DNA of 64,000 bases from Planctomycetaceae bacterium (GTDB taxonomy: Bacteria; Planctomycetota; Phycisphaerae; SM23-33). The notes below the pieces were generated by a model that was not told where the DNA came from, did no database searches, and saw only the letters and a list, made by a program, of their open reading frames with translations. Below are positions 42,052-51,118 of this stretch, in pieces. Numbering within the stretch: the stretch's first letter is position 1; each line of letters opens with the position of its first letter. The position numbers and the translations under genes are program-made. Location: NCBI GenBank assembly GCA_021371965.1, contig JAJFVE010000019.1, positions 1 to 64,000 of the forward strand, written 5' to 3'.

Positions 42052-42413
42052 CTCGATATCCTTTCGTCCAGTTCGTTTGCCAGTGGTAAGCTAGGTAGTT
42101 TGCGGCACTGAGGTAAGAATCGGCCAAGCGACTCTTTCGCCTTGAGGCTAATTGGTAAGATAGGTAAAATATTTAGTCTGGGTAGTTTGCATCGCCCAAT
42201 AATGTTTCTATGTCATGATATATAAAGACTTAAGTACACAGTTATGTTGGCCTTCACGGCCAAATTACTCTGGCGAAGAGAGAATTATTCAAAAAGCATG
42301 GTCTGACAAGCGCGCTCCGCAGCCCAACCTGACTTTTCCTCCTTGCCGGTCATGTCACTTGTATTTCTTTTCTGCCGCTTGTCACAATTGGCTGGAGTAG
42401 CTAAACTTTCGTC
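42052..42413. other. AT-rich intergenic region between divergent genes
   Basis: 362 bp, much less GC-rich than the genes around. It holds repeated GGTAAG-TAGGTA-type units (about 42085-42190) and an AT-rich core (ATGTCATGATATATAAAG, about 42211-42228). No convincing gene: the one 61-codon frame has no ribosome site or known motif. It probably carries the promoters for the corrinoid-type gene and for ispF. Confidence 0.5.
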
Positions 42414-42896
42414 ATGAACCGAATCGGAATGGGTTACGACTCTCACCGCTTGGTATCCGGGCGGCCGCTGATTCTCGGCGGTGTGCAGATCGAGCACGAC
42501 CTGGGCTTGACCGGGCACAGCGACGCCGACGCGGTGCTTCACGCGATCACCGACGCGATTCTGGGCGCCATTGCGGCCGGCGATATCGGCGAACTCTTCC
42601 CCGACACCGATCCGCAATGGGCCGGCGCCGACAGCCAGGTCTTCCTCCGCCGCGCCGTCTCCCTCGCCGCTCAGGGCGGTTACCGGGTGTCTAACTGCGA
42701 CGTGACGATCATCGCCCAGCAGCCCAAGCTCTCGCCCTTCAAGCCCCAGATGCAGGCCTCCATCGCCAAGATCATCGGCGTGGACATCGCGGCCGTCAGC
42801 GTCAAGGCCAAGACCAACGAAGGCATGGGCCCCATCGGCCGCGGCGAAGGCATCGCCGTAATGGCCGCAGTGCTGCTGACGACGGAGACGCTATAA
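42414..42896 (+). CDS. ispF: 2-C-methyl-D-erythritol 2,4-cyclodiphosphate synthase
   Basis: MEP pathway of isoprenoid synthesis. 160 residues, normal length. Metal-site residues in GYDSHRL (D9, H11) and HSDADAVLHAITDAILGA, plus the C-terminal KAKTNEGMGPIGRGEGI. No good ribosome site before the ATG. cysS follows after 8 nt. Confidence 0.96.
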   Translation: MNRIGMGYDSHRLVSGRPLILGGVQIEHDLGLTGHSDADAVLHAITDAILGAIAAGDIGELFPDTDPQWAGADSQVFLRRAVSLAAQGGYRVSNCDVTIIAQQPKLSPFKPQMQASIAKIIGVDIAAVSVKAKTNEGMGPIGRGEGIAVMAAVLLTTETL

Positions 42897-42897
42897 T
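42892..42897 (+). promoter_or_regulatory. -10 box directly before cysS
   Basis: TATAAT overlaps the ispF stop codon and ends 7 nt before the cysS ATG. No clear -35 box. If used, the transcript would begin at or 1 nt before the start codon. Confidence 0.45.
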
Positions 42898-42904
42898 CCT
42901 CCCA

Positions 42905-44293
42905 ATGGCCCTGAAACTCTACAACACGTTGACGCGCAGCAAGGATGAGTTCGTGCCGGTCGAGCCGCCGGCGGTGCGGCTGTATACGTGCGGGCCTACG
43001 GTTTACAACTTCGCCCACATCGGCAATCTGCGGACGTACGTGTTTGAGGACGTGCTGCGGCGGACGCTGAGCGTTGCCGGCTTCGACGTGCGGCACGTGA
43101 TGAACGTCACCGACGTGGGGCACCTCGTCAGCGACGCCGACGCCGGGGCCGACAAGATGGAGCTCGGCGCCGCCCGCGAGGGCAAGAGCGTCTGGGAGAT
43201 CGCCGACTTCTACTGGCAGGCGTTCCGGGCGGATTTGGCGCGGCTGAACATTATCGAGCCGGTGGTCTGGTGCAAGGCGACCGATCACATCGCCGAGCAG
43301 ATCGAGACCGTCAAGACGCTCGAGGAAAAGGGCTTCACTTACCTCGCCGGCGATGGGGTATATTTCGACACGTCCAAGCTGCCCGACTACGGCAAGCTCG
43401 CCCCCGACAACATCGCCGGTCTGCAGGCCGGGGCGCGCGTTGAACTTGTCGAGGGCAAACGCAACCCGACCGACTTCGCCCTGTGGAAGTTCTCGCCCAA
43501 AGACCAAAAACGCCTGATGGAATGGCCCAGCCCCTGGGGCGTCGGGTTCCCCGGCTGGCATATCGAGTGCTCGGCGATGGCCGTAAAGTACCTCGGCGAG
43601 CGGCTGGACATCCACTGCGGCGGTATCGACCACATCGCCGTCCACCACACCAACGAGATCGCCCAGGCCGAGGCCGCCCTGGGTCACAAGTGGTGCAATT
43701 GGTGGATGCACGGCGAGTTTCTGACCTTCGGCGCCAAGATGTCCAAGTCATCCGGCGAGTTCCTGACGCTGCAGGCCCTGATCGACAAAGGCTACGACCC
43801 GCTGGCGTACCGGTTCTTCCTGCTTGGCGCCCATTACCGCCAGCAGCTTGCCTTCACGTGGGAAGGGCTGGACGCGGCCGCCAGCGCGATCAAACGCCTC
43901 AAGCGCATCGTGCTGGACCTGCGCGCGGCCGGCGGGCAAGGCTCGCCCGTCGCTGCGCACGTCGAGGCATTCCAGGCCGCCGCGTTCGACGACCTGAACA
44001 TGCCCCAGGCCCTGGCCGCCATGTGGGCGGCCGCCAAAGACACCGCCGCCCCGCCGGCCGACGTGTACGCCACACTGCTGGAGATGGACCGCGTGCTGGG
44101 GCTGGGCTTTGCCGACATGCAGGAAGACACTTCGGCGATTTCCGACGCCGAGATCGAGCGCCTGATCGCCGAGCGCACCGCCGCCCGCAAAGCCAAAGAC
44201 TTCAAACGCGGCGACGAAATTCGCAAGCAGCTCGCCGACCTGGGCGTGGAGATCATGGACGGCGCCGGCGGAACCACCTGGCGGCGGGGATAG
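42905..44293 (+). CDS. cysS: Cysteinyl-tRNA synthetase
   Basis: 462 residues. Class I synthetase with YTCGPTVYNFAHIGN (zinc ligand C29, HIGN at 38-41), the zinc-ligand segment GWHIECSAMA and IHCGGIDHIAVHHTNE, and KMSKS at 278-282. C-terminal anticodon-binding helices with ERTAARKAKDFKRGDEIRKQL. It follows ispF as in many bacteria. Confidence 0.96.
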   Translation: MALKLYNTLTRSKDEFVPVEPPAVRLYTCGPTVYNFAHIGNLRTYVFEDVLRRTLSVAGFDVRHVMNVTDVGHLVSDADAGADKMELGAAREGKSVWEIADFYWQAFRADLARLNIIEPVVWCKATDHIAEQIETVKTLEEKGFTYLAGDGVYFDTSKLPDYGKLAPDNIAGLQAGARVELVEGKRNPTDFALWKFSPKDQKRLMEWPSPWGVGFPGWHIECSAMAVKYLGERLDIHCGGIDHIAVHHTNEIAQAEAALGHKWCNWWMHGEFLTFGAKMSKSSGEFLTLQALIDKGYDPLAYRFFLLGAHYRQQLAFTWEGLDAAASAIKRLKRIVLDLRAAGGQGSPVAAHVEAFQAAAFDDLNMPQALAAMWAAAKDTAAPPADVYATLLEMDRVLGLGFADMQEDTSAISDAEIERLIAERTAARKAKDFKRGDEIRKQLADLGVEIMDGAGGTTWRRG

Positions 44294-44343
44294 AAGAGGG
44301 CTTCAGACTTCAGGCCTGAGGTCCCAAGCCCGGACTTGCCGCC

Positions 44344-44372
44344 TTGCACTCTCTGGGCATCCTGCTTAGCAT
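44344..44372 (+). promoter_or_regulatory. ruvC promoter, leaderless arrangement
   Basis: TTGCAC (44344-44349), 17-bp spacer, TAGCAT (44367-44372), then 6 nt (GTGGCC) and ATG 44379. The predicted transcription start is the A of the ATG. Confidence 0.6.
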
Positions 44373-44378
44373 GTGGCC

Positions 44379-44864
44379 ATGTCTGCCGCCGCCTATCGCG
44401 TGCTGGGGATCGACCCGGGACTCAACATCACCGGGTACGGCGTCGTCGACTTCGTTGCCGGGGGGCCGCGAATCATCGAGGCCGGGGCCATCCGCACCGT
44501 CGCCAAGGCCGACATGCCCGCCCGCATCGCGCAGATCTACGCCGACCTCAAAGAGATCATCGCCGAGTTCCACCCCGACTGCGTGGCCGTCGAGAAACTG
44601 TATTCGCATTGCAGCCATCCGCTCACCAGCGTGCTGATGGGCCACGCCCGCGGCGTGATTCTGCTCGCGGCCGCCCAGGCGGGCATTGCCGTGCTGAACC
44701 TGCCTGCAACCAAGGTCAAGAAGAGCCTCACCGGCAACGGCCACGCGTCGAAGCTCCAGATGCAGCGCAGCGTCCAGAGCGTGTGCAAGCTGCCCGAGCT
44801 TCCCTCCCCTCCGGACGTCGCCGACGCGATCGCGATCGCGCTGTGTGCGGGGTCGGAGAGGTGA
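44379..44864 (+). CDS. ruvC: Holliday junction resolvase RuvC
   Basis: 161 residues from ATG 44379; a GTG two codons earlier (44373) is in frame but lies against the -10 box. Catalytic acids: LGIDPGLNITGYG (first Asp), VAVEKLYSHCSHP (Glu), PPDVADAIAIAL (C-terminal Asp pair). Endonuclease that cuts Holliday junctions with RuvAB. ruvA and ruvB follow, interrupted by repeat elements. Confidence 0.94.
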   Translation: MSAAAYRVLGIDPGLNITGYGVVDFVAGGPRIIEAGAIRTVAKADMPARIAQIYADLKEIIAEFHPDCVAVEKLYSHCSHPLTSVLMGHARGVILLAAAQAGIAVLNLPATKVKKSLTGNGHASKLQMQRSVQSVCKLPELPSPPDVADAIAIALCAGSER

Positions 44865-44865
44865 C

Positions 44866-45136
44866 GTCCACGAATGTCACGAATGACACGAATGGGAAAA
44901 AGAAAGATCGTTGATGTCCTTGTTAGCGATCGAGCTTGCTCGATGCGGTTGTTCTCCTGACGCAAGGCAGGGAAGAAACCGCGGGGCATCCGACTTCGCT
45001 CCTCGAGCTACGCCGGACAAGAGCCCCGCCGCTAACGTTGCCTGCACGCGTTTCTTCTCAATCCTCTTAATCTGTTTCTAATCCGGTAATCCCGCTCTCC
45101 CCGTCCCCATTCGTGTCATTCGTGACATTCGTGGAC
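44866..45136. mobile_element. 271-bp element with perfect 31-bp terminal inverted repeats between ruvC and ruvA
   Basis: Arms 44866-44896 and 45106-45136 are exact inverted copies made of three 9-bp CACGAATGx units. The interior (about 210 bp) has nested palindromes (CGAGCTTGCTCG; GCGGGGC/GCCCCGC) and no gene. The left arm begins 2 nt after the ruvC stop. No target-site duplication could be identified. Confidence 0.85.
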
Positions 45137-45181
45137 TAATTGTTTTTGTTTCTTCCCTCGGTTCGTGTTATTCGTGTGGCC

Positions 45182-45802
45182 ATGATCGCACGCATCAGTG
45201 GACGTCTGGAGCAGGTGGCTGGCGGGGCGGCGCTGGTCGATGTCGGCGGCGGGCTGTGGTACGAGGTGCTCGTGCCGGGCTTCGACGTCGAGCGCCTGTC
45301 TCGCCGCAGCGGGCAGGATGTAGCCCTGTTCACCATCCATTATCTCGACGGTGACCCCGCCTACGGCACGCAGACGCCGCGGCTGGTCGGGTTCCTGGCC
45401 GAGTCCGACCGGGCGTTCTTCCGCATCTTCATCACGGTCAAAGGCATCGGCATCCGCAAGGCCTTGCGGGCGCTGGTCCGCCCGCCGGCGGAGGTCGCCG
45501 CGGCGATCCAGGCCAAGGACGCCAAGATACTGTCGATGCTACCGGAGATCGGCCCGCGCACGGCAGAACGCATCATCGCGGACCTGCACGGAAAGCTGAA
45601 AGACTTCGCCGGCGCCGAGACCCCAACCGAAGCGGCGATCCCCCAGGCCGGCGAAGAAGCCATCGCTGTGCTGGTGCAACTGGGCGAGCGCCGCATAGAC
45701 GCCGCCGCCCTGGTGCAGCGCGTCCTGGCGGTCGCGCCGGATCTGCAAAAAGCCGAAGACATTATTCAGCAGGCGTACAAGCTCAAGGCGACAGGACTGT
45801 AA
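45182..45802 (+). CDS. ruvA: Holliday junction branch migration protein RuvA
   Basis: 206 residues from ATG 45182 (MIARISGRLEQV). OB-fold N-terminus, helix-hairpin-helix repeats (FITVKGIGIRKALRAL; MLPEIGPRTAERIIADL) and the C-terminal UBA-like domain III that contacts RuvB (GEEAIAVLVQLGER). No ribosome site is obvious. Confidence 0.95.
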   Translation: MIARISGRLEQVAGGAALVDVGGGLWYEVLVPGFDVERLSRRSGQDVALFTIHYLDGDPAYGTQTPRLVGFLAESDRAFFRIFITVKGIGIRKALRALVRPPAEVAAAIQAKDAKILSMLPEIGPRTAERIIADLHGKLKDFAGAETPTEAAIPQAGEEAIAVLVQLGERRIDAAALVQRVLAVAPDLQKAEDIIQQAYKLKATGL

Positions 45803-45806
45803 AAGC

Positions 45807-45893
45807 AGTAATCGGTAGCCAGTAGGCCGCAGCCCGGCAGAAAATACAACGGAGCAGTCTTAACTGGCTACTGGCTACGGGCTACCGGTGACT
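45807..45893. repeat. Inverted repeat between ruvA and ruvB
   Basis: AGTAATCGGTAGCCAGTAG (45807-45825) faces CTACTGGCTACGGGCTACC and onward (45868-45893). Same family as 960-1035. It covers the in-frame GTG at 45888, which argues for ATG 45900 as the ruvB start. Confidence 0.75.
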
Positions 45894-45899
45894 AAACCC

Positions 45900-46937
45900 A
45901 TGGCACGAGAACGCATAGTATCGGGCGAGGAACTCGGCGGCGACGACGAGCAGCTCAATCGGGCGCTGCGCCCGCAGTCGCTGGAAGAGTGCATCGGCAT
46001 GAGCGACCTGCTGGAGAAGCTGCGCATCTCCATCACCGCCTCGCGGCAGCGCAACGAACCGATGGAGCACGTGCTGCTGCACGGGCCGCCCGGGCTGGGC
46101 AAGACCACGCTGGCGTACGTCATCGCCCATGAGATGGGCAGCGCCATCAAGGTGACCTCCGGGCCGGCGCTGACCCGCGCGGGCGACCTGATTGGCATCC
46201 TGACCAACCTCGACACGCGCGACGTGCTGTTTATCGACGAGATCCACCGCCTCGCCCCGGCCGTCGAGGAGTACATCTATCCGGCGATGGAAGACTTCAA
46301 GGTCGACTTCGTCGTCGACTCGGGCATGCACAGCCGCACGATCAATCTGCCGCTCAAGCCCTTCACGCTGATCGGCGCCACGACGCGCAGCGGCATGCTC
46401 AGCCCGCCGCTGCGGACGCGGTTCGGCATCACGCACCACCTGGACTTCTGGAGCCCGCAGGAGCTGCTGGCCCGCGGACACATGAGCGCCAAGATGCTGG
46501 GCATCGCGTATGAAGAAGCCGCACTCGAGCTGCTCAGCGAGCGCGCCCGCGGAACCCCGCGCATCGCCAACCGCCTGCTGCGCCGCTGCCGCGACTTCGC
46601 GCAGGTCAAAGGCGACGGCCGCCTGACGGTCGCGTCGGTACAGTCGGCGCTGGAACTCGAAGGCATCGACGAATTGGGCCTGGACGACCTGGACCGCCGC
46701 TTCCTGCGGATCATCATCGACACGTACCGCGGCGGCCCGGTGGGCATTGAGGCCGTCGCCGCCACGCTCGGCGACGACACCGACACGCTGGTGGACGTGG
46801 TCGAGCCATTTCTGCTCCAGATGGGCCTGCTGGCGCGCACCCGCCGCGGACGCCTGGCGACGATCAAGGCGTACAAGCACCTGGGCGTGCAAGGCGCCCC
46901 GCCGACGGACGACTCGCCGCTGTTCGAGCAGGAGTAA
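45900..46937 (+). CDS. ruvB: Holliday junction helicase RuvB
   Basis: 345 residues. AAA+ motor with Walker A GPPGLGKTT (K68), Walker B DVLFIDEIHRL, sensor IGATTRSGMLS and arginine finger region PLRTRFG; the C-terminal winged helix binds DNA. Drives branch migration with RuvA. Start ATG 45900; the longer GTG start lies in a repeat. Confidence 0.96.
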   Translation: MARERIVSGEELGGDDEQLNRALRPQSLEECIGMSDLLEKLRISITASRQRNEPMEHVLLHGPPGLGKTTLAYVIAHEMGSAIKVTSGPALTRAGDLIGILTNLDTRDVLFIDEIHRLAPAVEEYIYPAMEDFKVDFVVDSGMHSRTINLPLKPFTLIGATTRSGMLSPPLRTRFGITHHLDFWSPQELLARGHMSAKMLGIAYEEAALELLSERARGTPRIANRLLRRCRDFAQVKGDGRLTVASVQSALELEGIDELGLDDLDRRFLRIIIDTYRGGPVGIEAVAATLGDDTDTLVDVVEPFLLQMGLLARTRRGRLATIKAYKHLGVQGAPPTDDSPLFEQE

Positions 46938-46964
46938 TCCATACGCGCGAGGCAAGCCCCACCG

Positions 46965-48479
46965 CTAACGCGGCGCGCCGCCCACACTCTCGACAGCCTC
47001 TTTGCCCAAACGCTCCTGGAGTTGCGCCCGGTACAAGCTTCGCGGTTCGACGGGGCGGCCGGGCGACTCGATGTGGCCTTTGCCGCTCATCTTTGGCGTG
47101 ATGCACCCGATGGCAAAGTTCTGCGACGTTGGCGGCTTCTGGCAATCCAGGCTCGTGGCCGTGCAGTTCCAGAAGACCATCACCGACCCGGCCCAGCCAT
47201 GGCCGGTGCCGCTGCGCCCTCGGTTCTGCACGTTCAGCGGGCCGCACGTCACGTTGTCGTAAAGCGTGCCGGCAGACCAGCGATGGTGCGGTCCGCTGTC
47301 GGCGTGAGCCTTCTCGGCCTTGCAATCGACAAAGGCGTTCGGCCCGGGCACGCGGGCGTGCATGACGAAATCGTGCCGGCCGTTGCGGGCGTAGCATCGC
47401 TGCACCAGCGCAAGCTGCCCCGCCAGGGCGAACGAGTACCGCCGCCCGCCGGTGATCTTCGAGATCGGGTCCAGGCACTGGCAGTCCTGCACCGTCACGC
47501 GACTGGCCGTCGCGCTTGCGTTGACGCAGCTATAGGCGAAATGCACTGCCGTCACGTTGCGAACCCACGCGTCCTGCACCGCACCGATATGCACCATGTC
47601 CCAGGCGTGCTTCTCGTCGGTCTCGCCGCTGTACTGCGACTGCCCGCGAAGGTTCTCAACGCCAACGTGGCGAAGGCGGCCGGGCCATTGGTACTTGTAC
47701 ACCTCGCCGCCGCCCCACTGCCGCTCGATGGCGCATGCGATCGGGGCGTCGATGGTCACCTTGTTGCCCTCGATCTTCGTGACCACGCGCTGGAACGAGA
47801 GCGTCAGCGGCTGCCAGTTCTTCACCGGATCGTCCGGGCCGCGGTTGAGCTTGTCGGCCCCGAGGGTATGAATCCACTCCTGGTTGCCGTGGCGGGCGAC
47901 GATCACTTCGTCGCCGACGGCCAGGCCTTGGGTTGAGTCCAGGCTGAAGCTGTGTGCGCCGACGCTCACGTAATCGTCGACGATTGCATGGCGCGTTCCC
48001 TTCACTTCCTCAGCTTTGCCGCTGCCGCCAACGGCGATGAGCGTGTGCTTCCTCTTGGCCGCAGCGACCAGGACAGTGCCCTTATCGCCGTCGCCCTCGC
48101 CGCGCAGCACCACCCCGCTTGAGCGAATGTAGATCGTGTCGCCGACTTCATAGATGCCTTTCGTGAGCAGCACCGCCCCGCGCAGTCCTGCGGCATCGGC
48201 AGGCAGGGCGGAGACCTTGTCGATGGCGTCCTGGATGCGCTGCCGCTGATCGCCCGCCTGCGGCGCAAGTGTCTCGCGCACGGGCGCCTCGGGCAGTTTC
48301 ACGCCGCCGCCCATGTATCCGCAGTTGGAGAAATCGGGAATGCAGTCGCCTTTGTCGCTGTAGGGCGCATAGACGAGCTTGCCATCGGCGCCGACCTTGA
48401 CGAGTTTGCTCTCGCCCGCGCTGACGATCTGCGCCAGCAGGATCACCGCGATAGTCCCGGGAATACCTGCGCGCGTCAT
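46965..48479 (-). CDS. Secreted right-handed beta-helix protein (pectate-lyase-like)
   Basis: 504 residues from ATG 48479 (GAGGTG 7 nt upstream). Signal peptide (IAVILLAQIVSAGES). A Cys-containing entry (DCIPDFSNCGYMGGG) and QRIQDAIDKVSALP lead into a pectate-lyase-like beta-helix (GAVLLTKGIYEVGDTIYI; GVVLRGEGDGDKG; VHFAYSCVNASATASRVTV). The helix ends with GWAGSVMVFWNCTA. Probably acts on or binds a polysaccharide. Unlike the gene at 29833 it has no repeat-encoded tail. Confidence 0.8.
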   Translation of the reverse strand: MTRAGIPGTIAVILLAQIVSAGESKLVKVGADGKLVYAPYSDKGDCIPDFSNCGYMGGGVKLPEAPVRETLAPQAGDQRQRIQDAIDKVSALPADAAGLRGAVLLTKGIYEVGDTIYIRSSGVVLRGEGDGDKGTVLVAAAKRKHTLIAVGGSGKAEEVKGTRHAIVDDYVSVGAHSFSLDSTQGLAVGDEVIVARHGNQEWIHTLGADKLNRGPDDPVKNWQPLTLSFQRVVTKIEGNKVTIDAPIACAIERQWGGGEVYKYQWPGRLRHVGVENLRGQSQYSGETDEKHAWDMVHIGAVQDAWVRNVTAVHFAYSCVNASATASRVTVQDCQCLDPISKITGGRRYSFALAGQLALVQRCYARNGRHDFVMHARVPGPNAFVDCKAEKAHADSGPHHRWSAGTLYDNVTCGPLNVQNRGRSGTGHGWAGSVMVFWNCTATSLDCQKPPTSQNFAIGCITPKMSGKGHIESPGRPVEPRSLYRAQLQERLGKEAVESVGGAPR

Positions 48480-48524
48480 CTGCAGCACCTCATCGCCGCT
48501 TGCGGCGTAGCGTCTTTACGGATG

Positions 48525-48722
48525 TTACAGATTCCACGCCTTGGCGAACGCCTTGAAGCTGCGATCAAAGGTCTTCTCCACTTCCGGCGGGAAGCAGCAC
48601 CCGGGAAGCTGCTTGTTCTTGAGGTGGTACGCCAGGCAGTCGCAGCAGACGCCCCGGCGGTCGCAGGCGTCGTAACTGCACGTGCATCGATCGGTGCTAT
48701 TGCTTTGCTTCTTGCACTCCAT
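48525..48722 (-). CDS. Small cysteine-rich protein (DUF6485-like)
   Basis: 65 residues with nine cysteines: C3, C13-x-C15, C20, C26-C27-x-C29 and C42-C43. The pattern (MECKK, CxCSYDACDRRGVCCDC, LPGCCFPPE, then FDRSFKAFA) matches small metal-binding-type proteins found in many anaerobes. AAGGAA lies before the ATG. Function unknown; a metal cluster or zinc site is likely from the cysteine spacing. It follows the thioredoxin-fold gene by 11 nt. Confidence 0.8.
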   Translation of the reverse strand: MECKKQSNSTDRCTCSYDACDRRGVCCDCLAYHLKNKQLPGCCFPPEVEKTFDRSFKAFAKAWNL

Positions 48723-48733
48723 GGGCGGTTCCT

Positions 48734-50905
48734 TTATTCAAACAGTTCCGGTCTTCCATCGAGTTTCTTCTCCAGCATATCGGCCGCCCGCAGCGTGAAA
48801 TTCGCCTCGGGACAATCGGCCTTCATCTTGTCGAGGCGTTTTTTGATGTCGGCAGAGCGGCGGCCGTAGCGCCGGTCCCAGTCTTCCGACTCCTGTCCGC
48901 CGGCCGGTCGCGCGGGCAGCGACTCGATATCGCGTGCCAGCACGAGGAAGGCCGCCTCGGCCTTGCGCTCTCGCTGGAAGTCTGCGTTTGCGTTGAGCTT
49001 CTTGAGGATCTGCTGCGCGTCGTCGGCGATTTCCGTGCCGTCATACGTGCGAATGATGCGGTTGACCATGTTCAACGTCTCGGCGGGCGCCCGCATGGGG
49101 TTCGCGCCTGCGCGTTGCAGCAGCCATCCGCCGTAGGCCTCCAACTGCGGCAAGAGCTTGCGCGCCTCGACGCCGACAGGCCCGCTCTGGTCTCGCGTCT
49201 TGCGCGCCACGTTCAGGGCGTCGCCGAGACGGTCGCGTTTGATGCGCGACACAACGGCCACGCTGTTGGGGTACGTCGCGCCGTCGAGCATGGGAAACTC
49301 CGGGCGGGCCTTGAGGCACTCGACGACCTTGGCGAGCATCTTGTCGTCCGGGGCGCCCTGCCAGGCGGCCTTGCCCTGGTGATTGTAGACCACCGCATAA
49401 GGAAGACCCTTGACCGGAATGGCGCCCTTGGTCTTCGCCGCCAGAATGACCGTGGAAGGAAAGTCGCATCGTCGCGCCGCGTCGACAGCCGCCTGGCGGG
49501 GTCCGCTCGTCGCCACCGCCACGCTGACCAGGCCGCTGCGACGGTACGTCTTGGCGACGCGGGACAGTTCGTTGAGCGTCCGCATCGCCGGCGCATCATC
49601 ATGTTTGTAGAAGACCAGCATGACGACCTGGCCGATCAAATCGTCGGCCGTCAGTTCCGGACCCACCCAGACTTCCGTAAATGACATGGCTGCCAGTGGC
49701 GACTGGGCCCATGGCAGCGGCGGATACTCTCTCGTCGCAACGGCGGCAAGACTGTCGCCGCTCTTGTCGCCGGGAATTTTCAGATCATTGCCCGGCAATT
49801 TGAGTTCGTCCAGCGACGAGGTGGAAGACTTTCCCTCGACCAGTTGTTTGGCCTTGCGCGTCAGGGGGCTGGAGGGATGGTCGGTCTCCATTTTGGCCAC
49901 TTCTTTAGTTAACTGGTCCAGCAGCTTGGCGTATTTCTTGTCCCATGCCTCGCGCTCCGGCCCGCCGCTGGGGCGAGGCGGGCTGGACTCGATCAGCCGC
50001 TGGATGTTGCGAAACACGGGCTCGGCTTTGCGATTGGCCTGATAGACAGGGTCGTCGGCCAGATCGGCCACTCGTTTCCGGGCGTGCTCGCCAGCGGCGC
50101 TGCCGGCGTAGAGCTTCGCCAGGCGAGTGTAAAGTTCCAGGGCCTGTGCGGGCGAGTCTTCCGTGGCCTTGGACGCCTGAGTCTGCAGATATCCGGCGTA
50201 GGCCGTCAGCCGCGCATACAGCCGCGTGGCCTGGGCGGCGACCTTCTTCGCGGCCTCGGCGCCGGTGGCGTCTTTCCACTTCTGGCAGTCGGCCATCGCC
50301 TCGCCGAGCTTGTCGCGGCGGATCTTGGCGACGATGGGCCCGAGCAAGTCGTAGTTGACGTCCAGCACGGGATGGCCGGGGTTCTCGCGCACCAGCTTGG
50401 TCAGCAGCGGCACGAGAGTCTTGTTGATGGTCTGGGGATCGGGGAATCCCTGCCAGGCGAGGGTTCCGTTGTAGTCGTAGACGGCCATGTGCGGCGCGAC
50501 CTGAATGTCGAGGTTGAACCGCTCGCCCGCCACGACCGTCAGGCGGCGGTTCTTGGATGCAGATTCCTGGGCGGCCTTGGCCCGATCATCGGCGTTGCCA
50601 AGATACCCCGCCACCCCCACCAGGCCCCCGCGCTGAAAGAGCCCCACCAGAGCATCGGCGTCGGAAAGGGCTTTCTGCCCCGTGCGGTCGTTGGTCTTCC
50701 AGAACACCACCAGGACAGGTTTGCCCCACAGCGCGGTTTCGTCCAGCGGATCGCCCGCGTAGACGTTCTTGAGATCGACCTTGCTCAACGGCGAGGTGGG
50801 CCACCATGGGCCTTGCTGGGCCGCTGCCGGCGCCGCAGCGGCCGCGAGAAGCATCCCGACAGCCAGGGCTGCCAAACTGTTCTTCCCACATCTGGCGTGA
50901 CGCAT
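48734..50905 (-). CDS. Exported protein with two thioredoxin-fold domains lacking CxxC
   Basis: 723 residues from ATG 50905; signal peptide (LAALAVGMLLAAAAAPAAAQQ). Two tandem units, each a redoxin-like fold followed by a helical segment: residues about 55-190 (LWGKPVLVVFWKTNDRTGQKAL) and about 420-550 (DDLIGQVVMLVFYKHDDAPAMRTL). In both, the place of the active-site CxxC holds no cysteine, so a thiol-redox role is unlikely. It may be a structural or ligand-binding member. The gene has a good promoter whose -10 ends 6 nt before the ATG. Confidence 0.8.
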   Translation of the reverse strand: MRHARCGKNSLAALAVGMLLAAAAAPAAAQQGPWWPTSPLSKVDLKNVYAGDPLDETALWGKPVLVVFWKTNDRTGQKALSDADALVGLFQRGGLVGVAGYLGNADDRAKAAQESASKNRRLTVVAGERFNLDIQVAPHMAVYDYNGTLAWQGFPDPQTINKTLVPLLTKLVRENPGHPVLDVNYDLLGPIVAKIRRDKLGEAMADCQKWKDATGAEAAKKVAAQATRLYARLTAYAGYLQTQASKATEDSPAQALELYTRLAKLYAGSAAGEHARKRVADLADDPVYQANRKAEPVFRNIQRLIESSPPRPSGGPEREAWDKKYAKLLDQLTKEVAKMETDHPSSPLTRKAKQLVEGKSSTSSLDELKLPGNDLKIPGDKSGDSLAAVATREYPPLPWAQSPLAAMSFTEVWVGPELTADDLIGQVVMLVFYKHDDAPAMRTLNELSRVAKTYRRSGLVSVAVATSGPRQAAVDAARRCDFPSTVILAAKTKGAIPVKGLPYAVVYNHQGKAAWQGAPDDKMLAKVVECLKARPEFPMLDGATYPNSVAVVSRIKRDRLGDALNVARKTRDQSGPVGVEARKLLPQLEAYGGWLLQRAGANPMRAPAETLNMVNRIIRTYDGTEIADDAQQILKKLNANADFQRERKAEAAFLVLARDIESLPARPAGGQESEDWDRRYGRRSADIKKRLDKMKADCPEANFTLRAADMLEKKLDGRPELFE

Positions 50906-50911
50906 GGAGTT

Positions 50912-50940
50912 ATCATACCATTGCGATGATGGCCTGCCAA
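50912..50940 (-). promoter_or_regulatory. Promoter of the double thioredoxin-fold gene, leaderless arrangement
   Basis: Minus strand: TTGGCA (50935-50940), 17-bp spacer, TATGAT (50912-50917), then AACTCC and the ATG at 50905. No room for a ribosome site. Confidence 0.65.
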
Positions 50941-51118
50941 GGTTGTCGCCGGACAAGTGGAATGCACTCAGTCATGGTGGGAAAGTCGCGGCGGTATGAT
51001 ACCCGGGCCAACTGTTTATCAACGCCTGCAAAACGGCATTGATGAACACTTGGTGCCTCCGCCGCGACTTTCCCCCCGGAAACCCGGCTGCACGACCGCG
51101 CTAGAATGGGACAGTAAT

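Noticed and set aside
42215..42400. 61-codon open frame before ispF
   Set aside because: No ribosome site, no hydrophobic or domain pattern, and it lies in an AT-rich promoter-like region.
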